From Rotaria socialis (Eukaryota; Rotifera; Eurotatoria; Philodinida; Philodinidae), in the NCBI GenBank assembly GCA_905331475.1, contig CAJNYU010000694.1, positions 124,001 through 188,000 on the forward strand: 64,000 nt of DNA, written 5' to 3'. Shown here piece after piece: positions 1 through 11,079 of this stretch. The notes below the pieces were generated by a model that worked only from the letters and a program-made list of their open reading frames with translations, was not told the DNA's origin and searched no databases. The position numbers and the translations under genes were made by a program. How positions within the stretch are numbered: the stretch's first letter is position 1; each line of letters starts with the position of its first letter.

Positions 1-251
1 TGTTCTTCTGAGGGCATCATCCCATAAAATAGTTGTCGAGTGTCCTTCAAATAACAATAATATTGATTTGGTGCTGCTTCTTTAGGAAAAACAATTTTAT
101 GTTCACCTTAAATAACCTTTTTCATATTAAACATATCTAGATACGTATATCAATCAGCATAAACTAGAGCCATTGATTAACTATGCTCTACTAAGCATAA
201 CAAATAGATTTACATTCATTAATCTTTTCGTCTTCTTGAATAAAAACTCAC

Positions 252-380
252 TTGGTCAAATTGTGATTCGTTTTCGAAAAAGCAAGAAAATGTAACATCT
301 TGGCCAATATTTTTTCTTAAAACTTGATCCGATGATAATAAACGACTGAGCGATAAAAATAATATCATTCTGATAGTCAT
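252..380 (-). CDS. possible first exon of an Ig-domain protein (partial, doubtful)
   Basis: Read on minus from an ATG at 380, this gives a short hydrophobic N-terminus (MTIRMILFLSLSRLLSS) followed by IGQDVTFSC, which resembles the first beta-strand and first cysteine of an immunoglobulin domain. The open stretch ends at a strong donor (GTGAGT, 246-251 on plus as actcac). A second open stretch lies at about 1-95 on minus and contains a Y-Y-C-Y motif like the second Ig cysteine. The splice phases of the two pieces do not join with any acceptor I can see, so the link is unproven. It could equally be chance open sequence. Confidence 0.22.
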
Positions 381-3300
381 GATTGTATTTAGTCTATAGA
401 AAATGATCGACTGGCACTCACTAAGAAAAAGAACGACAACTAATTGCTTACTTTTTCTTTTACTTCTGTTCAACAGATGAAGTAAAGGAAGACTTTTTTC
501 TCTTCGTTCTTTTTTCTTTCCACCCTCTCTCTGCCTTGATGAATGATTATAAGTCTAGTTGTGATATTGATCCACTTGTACAATATTCGAAGAACAATTA
601 TCTTTAAACAAACAAAACTAAAGTAACTTTGATTTATTTTATTTTTACTTTTGTTTTGTTGACATGAACGTGATTTTTATTCAATAATTTGCCGACAAAC
701 GAATCGACTAACTAGATCATTGATAATTATTGACTATGACACGTGTCAAGAGAGAAACTCTTTGCCTTTGATTACGTCACCAAACAGAAACTTCGATGCC
801 GAATTGAACTTTCCGATTACATATTTAATAATAACTAAAACGATCAATTGACTTTCAAGATAATTTGAAAAGAGAAAAAAAGAGAATCACTCAGTTAAGT
901 CCGATCAAATCATTGCCTTAAAATAGTTTTTGATACTTTCTTTTGGAGTTGATACAATTGTATTTCATCGATTAAGTTTAGCTGTTTTAGAAAAATATGT
1001 TTTGACTTATTACAAAAAGAATGTTAAGCAAATCTTTTCTAATTTGTTAAAAAATTATTTAACATTTCAACAAATAATAATACTTTAAAGGCAAAATAAT
1101 GTGCAGAATAAATACTACGGATATTGGCATCTCAACATAGAAAATTTTCTCATTGAGATCGCTCTTTTCATCCAGTGAAGAAAAAAATGCGAGTTGATTA
1201 TATCTACAAGAAAATATTTTAATCTCATTCTATATGGAACAATTTAACAAAAGAGAATTCTATATAAAAAGTAAAGAAGATTAACAATAATATTTCACAA
1301 AATTATATTATCTATTCAATACGCAAGGTTTTATTCCAGTCAAACAGATTTCTATAGAATTCGTTCTTGTAACAGCACCAATTCTTGTAGTTAATGATTA
1401 CAAAATAATCTATTTTTCGGTCGACAAAATAGAATAATCAAATAGATGCAAGAGCGACATCTTATGAGTAATCTTCAAAATGTAGTATACTTATTGATAT
1501 TCTTATTTTTTATTCTTCTTGTAGATTTTTTTATCTTGAGCTTCAATTGAAAAAATGATTTTTTTTCATTTAGTTCCGCATAAAATAACCTTATAGATGA
1601 AACCGTAGTTGATGAGAAGAAAATTGTCTCTTCTGATAAGGTTCTACTATTCTTACTTGATTCGCATGATTTCATCGTAACTTTCGTTGTATGTTAGTAC
1701 ATTTTCCTTTTTGTAGTCTACACTTTTTTTACTGTGAGTTGACAATAAAATGTAGAAAAAAAACAAACATATATCGTTGCGTACCACTTCAAACGAAATA
1801 TAAAATACTTGTCATGATAGGAAAAAACTCTTTGATAGCTATTTGATAAATCTGATAGATTTATCAAGAAAAACAACAAAAGCAGAATCATGAGAAACAA
1901 AAACTAATATTCGAATCATGTACGTAATCTAGTGTGAAGCGGATTATTTTGATAATATTTTTTTGTCCGAAACTGCAAAATCAATGCTAAATCGATTCCT
2001 TTTAATAGTTGAACAGAATCAGTATTTTCCATTTATTAAATATTAGTTTACTTGATATTGGTGCTCAACTCATGCGTTTTACGAAAAAGATATGCTTGAT
2101 TCATTTATTTGGCGGCATGATTATTAATTGCCATCGTGTAGAAATGAAAAGATTACGTATCAACGTTTATATTTATACATGCATAAATAGACATCACGCG
2201 ATATGGGCCTTGTTGGTCAAAGAGGAATCTTGTTTCTTTTCTACTAGAAGAAAACTTCATCTTAATTGGTAAGAAATTGTTTGTACCCTCCTACCTTTTA
2301 CGGATTATTAAACTTATCACTGAAATCACTTTATTCATTCTGTGTTCTATTTTGGAAAACAATCATGTTTGAATTACAAAATTAAAAAAAGAATCGTGAC
2401 TGATCAATCAAGAGACAAAAATCTGGAATCAACAATGACGGGAATGTTAATTATTCAAATATATTGAGATTTAACTGATCTACTTTGCAATAAAATTCTG
2501 AATTATGATGTGATAAGAAAGTCTATAATTGAATAATTGGTAAAATAAATGATATAATTGAAAAAAGGAATCGCTTTTGAAAAATTTGTATTGAATAGAT
2601 ATTAGAAAATGTATTCGTCAACAGATTAATTAATAATTAAAACTAGAATAAGATACGGCCTGTCTATTTTTTCAAGTGCTGAAGCAATCATAAGTTTGAC
2701 TCGTATCATATTCGTTACTTTGATTATAGTTTCTTGAAAACAAATTGGAATAAGGCTCTATGCTATTAGTTGGTTCTTTATTCTAGGTTGTGAAGTAATT
2801 CTAATTGCAGGTTGGTCGAGTTCATGATAGTAACCTGATTTCACTGATACTATCATTTAATTTCGTCAATGTGGGGCTAATTGTGTTTTTTTTCTAAAAA
2901 CTATTCAACATCAAACGAATATACACACCAATATTAAATCGATAGTTTTGATCAACCGATAAAAGTTCGCTGGCATATACAATGAGATGTCTAATTTAAG
3001 GTTTGTTATTTTTAGGTATCATTTAGCTAAATAATCTCGTGTAAGATGTTCGAAAATAGAAAGCGAAATAAAATTTGATCAGAGTTTTAGTTTACTTTAT
3101 CATTCGAGTAAAAAAAACATGTATAATATTAAATTGCGTAAGTTGATTCGCTTCATATCGTCTACATAGGGTTTTACCTGACACGACTCTTATGGGAGAG
3201 TGAGGCATACTTAAAACGTTCACAGAAACATGCAAAAATCCACAACAAGACTTTTATATCCATCCAACAGTCCTTTTCTTTTCTGGCTTTATAATGTGTA

Positions 3301-5005
3301 CAGAGGCCCGAAAAAACATGGTTTTTCAATAGCCGTGTATTTTTTCACAAAATCTTTCATATTAAAGTACTCTCCTCGTTCATGGTAGGTTTGTAATCTT
3401 TAACGAATCGATTTTTGTCTCTCCAGAAGCTAAAAGTCGGATAAAAGATTGAAATGAAAGTATTTCGAAACTTTACTTTATCAATGATAAGTTTCTTTTT
3501 TCTTGAAATATAGATCATTGCTACTACGATAACAATACAAACAAATACGAAACATAATAGCTACTTTATTTCTGAGGTTTTATTTTTCATATATTAACAA
3601 AATACATCTGAATTAGATGCACTCCTTCATTTATTACTGCATGAAAACCCAATTGATTCTTTTTTAGGGATTTTTTTTGTCTGTCATTAACATAGGCATA
3701 CTGCGAAATTTCTCTATCAATGCACAGAAAACATATTTCTGACTGAATTTTGAAATATAATCTACTCCTAATAATCTTATTTGATAATGTATGATACTAT
3801 CAGAGCTGCATACCGATTTAGGGAAAATATCGCTTGATTTCACTTCATGATACTCAGCTGAGTTTATTAAAACAAAAATGATTTGATATGACTAGCTCAA
3901 AAAGAGTACTGTATGTATTTTATATTTTCATCTTTAACTCAACATCTAACAACAGATTTGTATCGTCTCTAATCTGTTCTGTTACATATGTCCCTAGGAC
4001 ATGTCAAATCAAAATAGGAGAGAATTTTTTTTCTAGATGATGTTTGGTTTGAAATAAGAGCATATCATCGTCACACAAAAAGAACTCTCTCAGCGTAGAT
4101 AATTAGCTAAGGCAATGCTTTGTAGTTCAAAGTCTATACTACTATCTTTAACAGAGAAGAAAAAAGATTATTAATTGGCGAGAAAATAAAAATTTAACTT
4201 TTATCTTTTCTTACTATAAAAACCAATATTTCGCCTCCATATGTCCATCCATTATCATAAAAGAATTTCACTAGAAATTTATTTTATATATGTTAGTTAT
4301 TATTCGATGTGCACGTTCCTTCGTCAAAAATATTATGTTTCAAATTGACTTCTGGCAACTCTCAAAAAAGTTTGCTCTCATAGAAAAAACAAACGGTTTC
4401 TTTTTAAACATCCATGGTATGTTGATAGCTTGATTCAAAAGATTAACAATATGAGAAAATCAGAAGAACTGATCATATCCTGTAGATTTTAGTATTTGAA
4501 ACAAATATTTTCCAGTCGATTGATTCATAGTGTTTCAAAGAAATGAAGATTATTTTGCCGAGAATAATATGTAAAAATTTTGAGTTCAGCAAAAATTTTA
4601 CTTTAGTACTCGAGATTAATCTGCGCTAGACCTTCGACATTGTATATAGACAGCTGCAAACAGTCGATTGAAGAAATGGTGAAATGTGACCTGCAATTTG
4701 AATTCATAAATAAGGTATTAAATGCTATTTTTTTTGTTATATGTTTTAAAGTCAATATCTAGAGATTTGTCGAGTTTTGTTATGAATGAAAAGAAAACTT
4801 TAAATTAAGAAAACAAAAGATGGCGCTATGAAACAAAAATTAATCTAATCAAACTGTTTGTAAATTTTTCATTGGAACAGATTTATTTTTCATCTAATAG
4901 CATTTTTTTTAAAGTTTTTTCTCGTTCTTTGAACTGGTTCTCCTAGTAATAGAGACGTTTTTCCACCAATAAAAAATAAACGCAAAAGCAAATTTTGTTA
5001 TTATC
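381..5005. other. gene-free AT-rich intergenic region
   Basis: About 4.6 kb with only short open frames lacking splice context, domain motifs or codon regularity. I see poly-A/T runs, no clear inverted or tandem repeat, and no recognisable protein family. The last few hundred bases before 5006 presumably include the promoter and 5' leader of the GalNAc-transferase gene, but I see no distinct TATA or initiator element that I would defend. Confidence 0.6.
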
Positions 5006-7972
5006 ATGAAAAAGCGAAGTGGAGGAGCAACTCAATCATCATCATCATCATCACCATCCTCATTTACTGGTCGAGGTTTTTCAAAAGATCCAATGCCACC
5101 AAATATGAATCGCCGCTTTGAATCAAGAATGTTCTCAAATGAAAGACTTCAAACAATAATATTAACATCATTAATATGGATAATTATTGTTTTTATAGCT
5201 GTTTTAGTTACGTTTCAATATAGTTCATCAAATAATTGTTCACAAAACAGTCTTCTTACAAGTAAAACGAAAAATTTCGATAAAGAAACAACTAATTGAT
5301 GAAAATAAATTCTAGGTGCTTTTTGTAATGTTGGTCAAGTATTAACTCGTTTTTGCTCAGATTCATATCAACCTGAACAAAGTTTTACTTCGTTTTCAAG
5401 TTAGTTTTTTTCTTCTAGTGTGTTCTAATTCATTTTTTTCTTGTTATTATTATTATAAATAGAAAGTCACCCAACGAATTTTGTTCAAAAACCATCAAAA
5501 GAAAATATTGTAAAGATAAAATTTCATGATGCATATGAAGAAGAAACATGCCAAAAAAATGGGCAATGTTCCAATGGCGAAGAAACTTTTCTAGTTCCTG
5601 ATCAACGTAAATAAAAGTTAAGAATCACTTGTGGCTAAACCATATTCATTTTTAGTTTCACAAAAATATCATAATCCATCAAATTGGCCGGGAGAAATGG
5701 GTGAAGCTTATCTTCCACCTGAGCATCTCCTAGACGAGTCTAAACGTCGTTTTGCAGAAAATATGTTTGATATTGTTGTTAGTGATCAGATAGCATTAAA
5801 TCGAGTGATGCCTGACATAAGAAATGAACAGTAAGAGTTGCTAATTTTCATTTGATTTTGCTTTATCTTATCAAAACAACATGATTTTAATCAAATAATT
5901 TAGTTGTAAAGCTCATTCAAGATTTGGTGGTCCGTTACCAAATACATCGATTATTATTGTTTTTCATAATGAAGGAAACTCAACTTTATTAAGAACACTT
6001 GTTAGCATTATTAATAGAACACCTTGGAAATTAATTCACGAAATTATCTTACTTGACGATGCAAGTGTTGATCGAGGTAAACATTTTTGTTCAAAGATTT
6101 TAATCTTGTATTAAATATTTTAAAAAAATTATTTTCTTTTTTTTAGAATATCTTCATGAACCATTAGAAACATTTATCAAAACACTTCCAGTTCGAACAT
6201 TACTATTAAGAAATGAAAAACGTTTAGGTTTAATTAGTTCAAGAGTAAAAGGTACTGAGATTGTCAAAAGCTTAATATAATTCATTTTCGTTTTATTTTA
6301 GCTGCTAAGATTGCAACTGGAGAAACACTGATGTTTCTTGATTCTCATGTTGAAGTACTAAATGGATGGCTTTTATATTTACTCGAAGAAATAAAAAAAG
6401 ATAGGTTAGTCATCGCTTGCGTTAGAAAATAATAATTTTTTGATAAAAAAAACTTTCTACGACTATCTTTGTCATTGATCAATTTTCCTATGAATATAGT
6501 CTAAAGACAAAGGGACGAAGCTGTAATGAAGCACTAGCTATGGTTCTTTTTAACTGATAACTTGTTTTAAAAGAAATTTTCAAATTAATTGAAATTAAAC
6601 TTTCATAATCTTTAGAAAAACAATCGTTTGTCCAATAATTGATGTTTTAACATGGGATGCATTTCAACTATTACAAGGAGCAACTGATATATTTGGCACA
6701 TTCAGTTGGAAAATGATATTTCGTTGGTCAAAAGTTCAAGGTTTCACTATGACAAGTCAAGCACTACCAATTAAGTAAATAAGATTTTATTGAACATAAA
6801 ATTGTTTTTAACTATGTGCTTTTTTTCCGAATGTTTAGGACACCAACAATGGCTGGTGGACTATATGCAATTGATCGACTTTATTTCGAAGAATTAGGAA
6901 TGTATGATGAGGGAATTAAAATTTGGGGAGGAGAAAACCTGTAAGTATTTTCTTTTTCTTTATTCTTCTTATAAAAATGATTTGCAAAACAATATTTTGC
7001 TTTTGTTTCTAGTGAAATGTCATTTAAATGTTGGATGTGTGGTGGAAGGATTTTAATCCATCCATGTTCACATGTTGCACATGTTTTTCGAAAAGAAACT
7101 CCATATAAATTTCTTGAATCTGAATCCGTATTTGTAACTATATTTAAAAATTACAAACGTGTTGCATTAGTTTGGTTAGATGAATATAAACAATTAATTT
7201 ATGCTGTTAATCCTGATATAAAACGTCTTAATGGTGGTGATGTTTCTGATAGATTACAACTTAGACAAAAATTAAATTGTTCGTCATTTAAAGATTATTT
7301 AAAAATGTTTCAATTAAGAAATTTTCCATTTGATCATCGATTTATTGGAACAGTTTGTTTATTTTCAATATTTTGCAATAAAAAATTCATTTTTTCTCAT
7401 AGATTTCCACATCAAATCATCGTTGTTTAGATTCGATGATGGGCCCAGATATATCGAAAGGACTTAATACACAAGTGTCAGCTCAAGCCTGCCATAAAGA
7501 TGGTGGAAATCAAGTAGGAAATAACAAACAATTTTTCTATTTATCGTTGAATTGAATAAAATAGATATTTTTATATACAACGACGAATAAAATTCATTTT
7601 GATGAATTATGTTTGGAACCAGGTGATGGAAAGCCAACAGTCAATCGAAACATTATTTTTGCAATGTGTACTGATGATCGTATTCAACAACATTGGGAAT
7701 ATGATCAACAGGTTTGTGAATAAGAAACGAAATTATTGAATTTGATTTAATATAATTCATTTCCGTTTTAGACTCTTCAATTAAAAAATGAATATTACAA
7801 AGAAAAATGTTTAAGTGTTGCAGGCGATTCAAATGTCATTCTTAGTAAGAAATTATTGTCGTATTATTTGTTTTTCTTTTTCTAAATTGAAGTAACTCTT
7901 TTAGCTCAATGTGATATAAACGAGTCAAGTCAAAAATGGACATTTAATGGGGAAGTTGAATTATACGATTAA
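5006..7972 (+). CDS. polypeptide N-acetylgalactosaminyltransferase (GALNT family), 14 exons
   Basis: This Golgi type II membrane enzyme transfers GalNAc from UDP-GalNAc to Ser/Thr and so starts mucin-type O-glycosylation. Exons read by splice sites and phase are 5006-5261, 5316-5399, 5463-5606, 5656-5830, 5904-6076, 6147-6251, 6302-6404, 6616-6774, 6839-6940, 7013-7352, 7403-7513, 7565-7711, 7772-7844 and 7905-7972, giving about 679 residues. All phases agree and no internal stop occurs. A cytosolic Ser-rich tail is followed by one membrane anchor (about residues 48-70) and a stem. The GPGEMG-like signature appears as WPGEMGE. The catalytic domain has FHNE, the metal-binding DSH (about 326-328), the Gal/GalNAc-T motif ending WGGENLE, and [10 protein letters not shown]. 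The C-terminus is a ricin-type lectin domain with CLD and QxW-like repeats (HRCLDS, QHWEYD, KCLSV, QKWTF). Most introns are 49-75 bp; intron 7 is about 211 bp. The length is typical of the family. Family assignment is secure; the isoform is not assigned. Confidence 0.95.
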
Positions 7973-8714
7973 CTTTATTTATATTTATAATCAAAATATA
8001 TCAAAACTTTTTCTTGTTTTTTTTGTAACGAATCTCCCATTTGGTTTCTTCACTCCTTTTCTTTGTGATATTCATTTCGTTGTTCTTCTTAGTGCATACA
8101 ATTTTTTTTGACATTCTTGAATTTTTACTCATAACATTTTTCACTTAATTTAGACTTGGTTAACTATATGCGATAGAACTCTATAGAAACATTTATTTGC
8201 GTCAACAAATAAGCATACGTCATTAATTACCAGTTTATATATAAAAAGTTTCGATCTATTGGCGACAAGGAAATCATTCGATGTTTTTCATTTGATTTCG
8301 TCCTTAGAATCCCATTTTTGTCTCAGACTATAAAAGAAAAAAGTAAAAGTAAAATGTACTTCAAGTATACTACATTACACATGGTGGTAAAATTTAAGTA
8401 GAAAAACAACAAAAGTACATATTTCGAAGAAGAAAAAATAAACAAATGTTTCATATTGGCCTCAAAAGAAAGAAGTTTTGAATCTCAACAAATTTAACCA
8501 GATCAAAATCATTTAAAAAAATGCTCTTCATTCATTTTTGAAAATCTTGATAGTAGAATTTTTTGGAGAAAAGTAGAGGAAAAAAGGATTTTCAGAAATT
8601 TTGTATTCGTTTCAAAATGACACGATAAGTCACATTTGTCATTCTATAATTATACATTGAACTCTAAATGACAATCGATAAAATGAAATAAAAATAATCA
8701 ATAGAGTGGTTGTT
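7973..8714. other. intergenic region 3' of the GalNAc-transferase gene
   Basis: AT-rich sequence with no convincing coding potential. The first 100 bases probably hold the 3' UTR and polyadenylation signals of the upstream gene. It ends where the left arm of the long inverted repeat begins. Confidence 0.5.
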
Positions 8715-10170
8715 CCAAATTCCATCACTGATTTTGAAAAGTTCCAGTAAAACCTCTATATTTCCGCTTCATGAAGTCCGTTTAAGCCGATTTTTAGATT
8801 CTGGAATAGACAAAACATTTTTCTATCGAATTGTATAATTTTCATCAAGATACGATTCGTTTTGAGTGAGCAGCAACAAAGACACAAACACCTATTTTCA
8901 TTTTTGTCCCGTTCTGTCCACGTTTTAATTCCATCATTCAAGTCATTATTCTTTCCCAATTCCATCATTTCCAGCAAACATGTACAAATTTTGTTAAAAA
9001 ACTTAGTTTTCGAGCGGAAGGTTGGCATCTTTACAAAAAATGTAGCTGAACTCAGTGGCTATCTGTTAACGAAAAGTCAGAGGATTTATACCTAAAATTG
9101 ATTGAGTTTTTTAAAATAGAGGACCATGCGTTAATTTTTACTAGAATTTTGGCATGTAGCATTTTTCTATCTTTGAGCAGTAATCACAATGATTAATTAA
9201 CGCGAAGTATGTAAAGTAATATTAAGTGTTCTAGTATCATTATAACTGTCTAATTTTTTACGTACGAGTTGATTCCTAGATCCAATAATAATCAATGTAC
9301 ATGTACATTTTACAAATTAGCTTATAATTAAGCCAATTTGTGTAATAGTGTTATCGAACGAATATTCTCTATTTATTTGACGCATTAGTATCATCATTTC
9401 TTTGCAATGAGCAATAATATCACTACACGATTAAAACTTCGTTTTTTGCGTTATTTTAATTTGCTGATGGATTTCTGAGAAAATCCTGTCTCATATGATG
9501 GGAATGTAAGCAAATCCATAAGACAAAATCCTCTGACTTTTCATTAACAGATAGCCACTGAGTTCAGCTACATTTTTTGTAAAGATTGTTTAGTAAAATT
9601 ATGTAGTTGATCTAGCGCCAATGTTTTTATTACTGATGATGAACAATTTTACATGTATTTTCTATTACATGATGAAATAAGGAAAGAGGAATAGCTGGTG
9701 TGATGGAATTAAGTTACACTATTTAATTGCATCACACGAAAAAGTTGATTGTTACGAGAAAAAGTATATAAAATATATATTTATTCGTAATAAGAAACAT
9801 ATCAGTCGATAGAGCTTGATCTCCTTAATCAAATGATGTAATTTGTTTTTGGAAAGATGCCAATCTTCCGCTCGAAAATTAAGTTTTTTAACAAAATTTG
9901 TACATTTTTGCTGGAAATGATGGAATTAGGAAAGAATAATGACTTGAATGATGGAATTAAAACGTGGACAGAACGGGACAAAAATGAAAATAGGTGTCTG
10001 TGTCTTTGTTGCTGCTCACTCAAAACGAATCGTATCTTGATGAAAATTATACAATTCGATAGAAAAATGTTTTGTCTATTTCGGAATCTAAAAATCAGCT
10101 CAAACGGACTTTAGGAAGCGGAAATATCGAGGTTTTACTGGAACTTTTCAAAATCAGTGATGGAATTTGG
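8715..10170. mobile_element. element with ~370-bp inverted terminal arms (foldback/MITE-like)
   Basis: The left arm (8715-9087) and right arm (9526-10170, minus a 266-bp insertion) are near-identical in reverse complement. Outer ends read ccaaattccatcactg and cagtgatggaatttgg; inner ends meet at gtcagaggattt. The central unpaired part is about 440 bp. Each arm holds an open frame beginning MSEQQQRH, but these are the two copies of one repeat, with no domain and no introns, so I do not call them genes. I cannot see a transposase or clear target-site duplications outside the arms. This fits a non-autonomous DNA transposon with long inverted ends, or a local inverted duplication. Confidence 0.8.
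9587..9852. mobile_element. 266-bp insertion nested in the right arm, flanked by aaagat duplication
   Basis: The right arm is interrupted exactly here relative to the left arm. The hexamer aaagat stands on both sides of the insert (9581-9586 and 9853-9858), while the uninterrupted left arm carries it once (as atcttt near 9028-9033). The other arm therefore acts as an empty-site record, and the pattern is that of insertion with a 6-bp target duplication. The insert has no open frame and only weakly similar inverted ends (aaattatgtagttga against a diverged complement), so the element family is unknown. Confidence 0.7.
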
Positions 10171-11079
10171 ATCTACTATTCTATAGTTCGTCCGCGTCAT
10201 CTAGAAAAAAAATATTATGTTCAAACTTCTATATATTTATAAGTATATATACACAAAACATCACGTGATATTTTTCTTTAAGATATAATAAGAATCGTTG
10301 AAAGGAAAAAAAAGATTCTTGTCTGAATTTCAAAAAATTTTGAATATCTTGCCATTCTTGCCTGATTCTTATTTATCTGAGCAATCAGACAAGATTATGT
10401 TTTTCTTGAATAACATGCAAGAATTTTGTTTCTTTTCGCCGAAGAATCTTGTCTGGTATTCAAGAAAAACAAGAATCTGGACAGATCGAAGTCAAGATCG
10501 TCGACTAATGAAATGCATGGCAACAGTAGTAAATGTTCAGTACTGATGATCATATTTGAACTACGCTCAAAACCATTTTTAAACAGCAATATTGACATAT
10601 GTAAAAGTAACAAAATAATCACGAAAATCTAGCAATCCAAAGACGGAGCAAACGTTTAATATCTGTAACCTTTAAAGCTAAATTAGATTCGTGTTATCGA
10701 AGAAACGACTGCAGAACTTGAATATTAGAAAGCATCAGTATGCCTTCCGATCAATATTTTTGATTGTTTCGCCTGGTTTATTGTTATAAAAAAAAACATA
10801 CAGCCGATCGATACATTGTTTTGTTGTTTTTTTCAATCTTTTGTATAAATTTCATAATGAACTGTTGCACTTCAAGTATTTTTGCACAACATAGTCGATT
10901 GAAGAATAGGCTGCGAGAAATCAGCATCGTTTTCAAAAGCATATTTGCCAAAAATGAAAAACAAAATTGAAAACAAAATCCATTAGATGAAGTAGGTGAA
11001 AGCACGAATGAATTCAAAAATAATATTATTAAAGCAGTGAGAAATTTTTGGTGGTCTCGTGTAGTCTATTATTTTAAAG
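10171..11079. repeat. intergenic stretch with short inverted repeats
   Basis: Between about 10310 and 10480 the words related to attcttgtctg recur in both orientations. Two perfect complementary pairs are agacaagatt (10388-10397) with aatcttgtct (10445-10454), and tgtttttcttgaata (10399-10413) with tattcaagaaaaaca (10457-10471). The two pairs interlock rather than nest. The open frames here are by-products of the symmetry. The remainder up to 11079 is unremarkable AT-rich sequence, presumably including the promoter of the next gene. Confidence 0.5.

Noticed and set aside
8756..9095. Overlapping plus and minus open frames (MSEQQQRH and MPTFRSKT)
   Set aside because: The same frames recur inverted at 9829-10114; they are carried by the repeat arms and show no domain or intron.
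10395..10632. Opposed open frames of about 70 residues
   Set aside because: Produced by the local inverted repeats; no homology or splice context.
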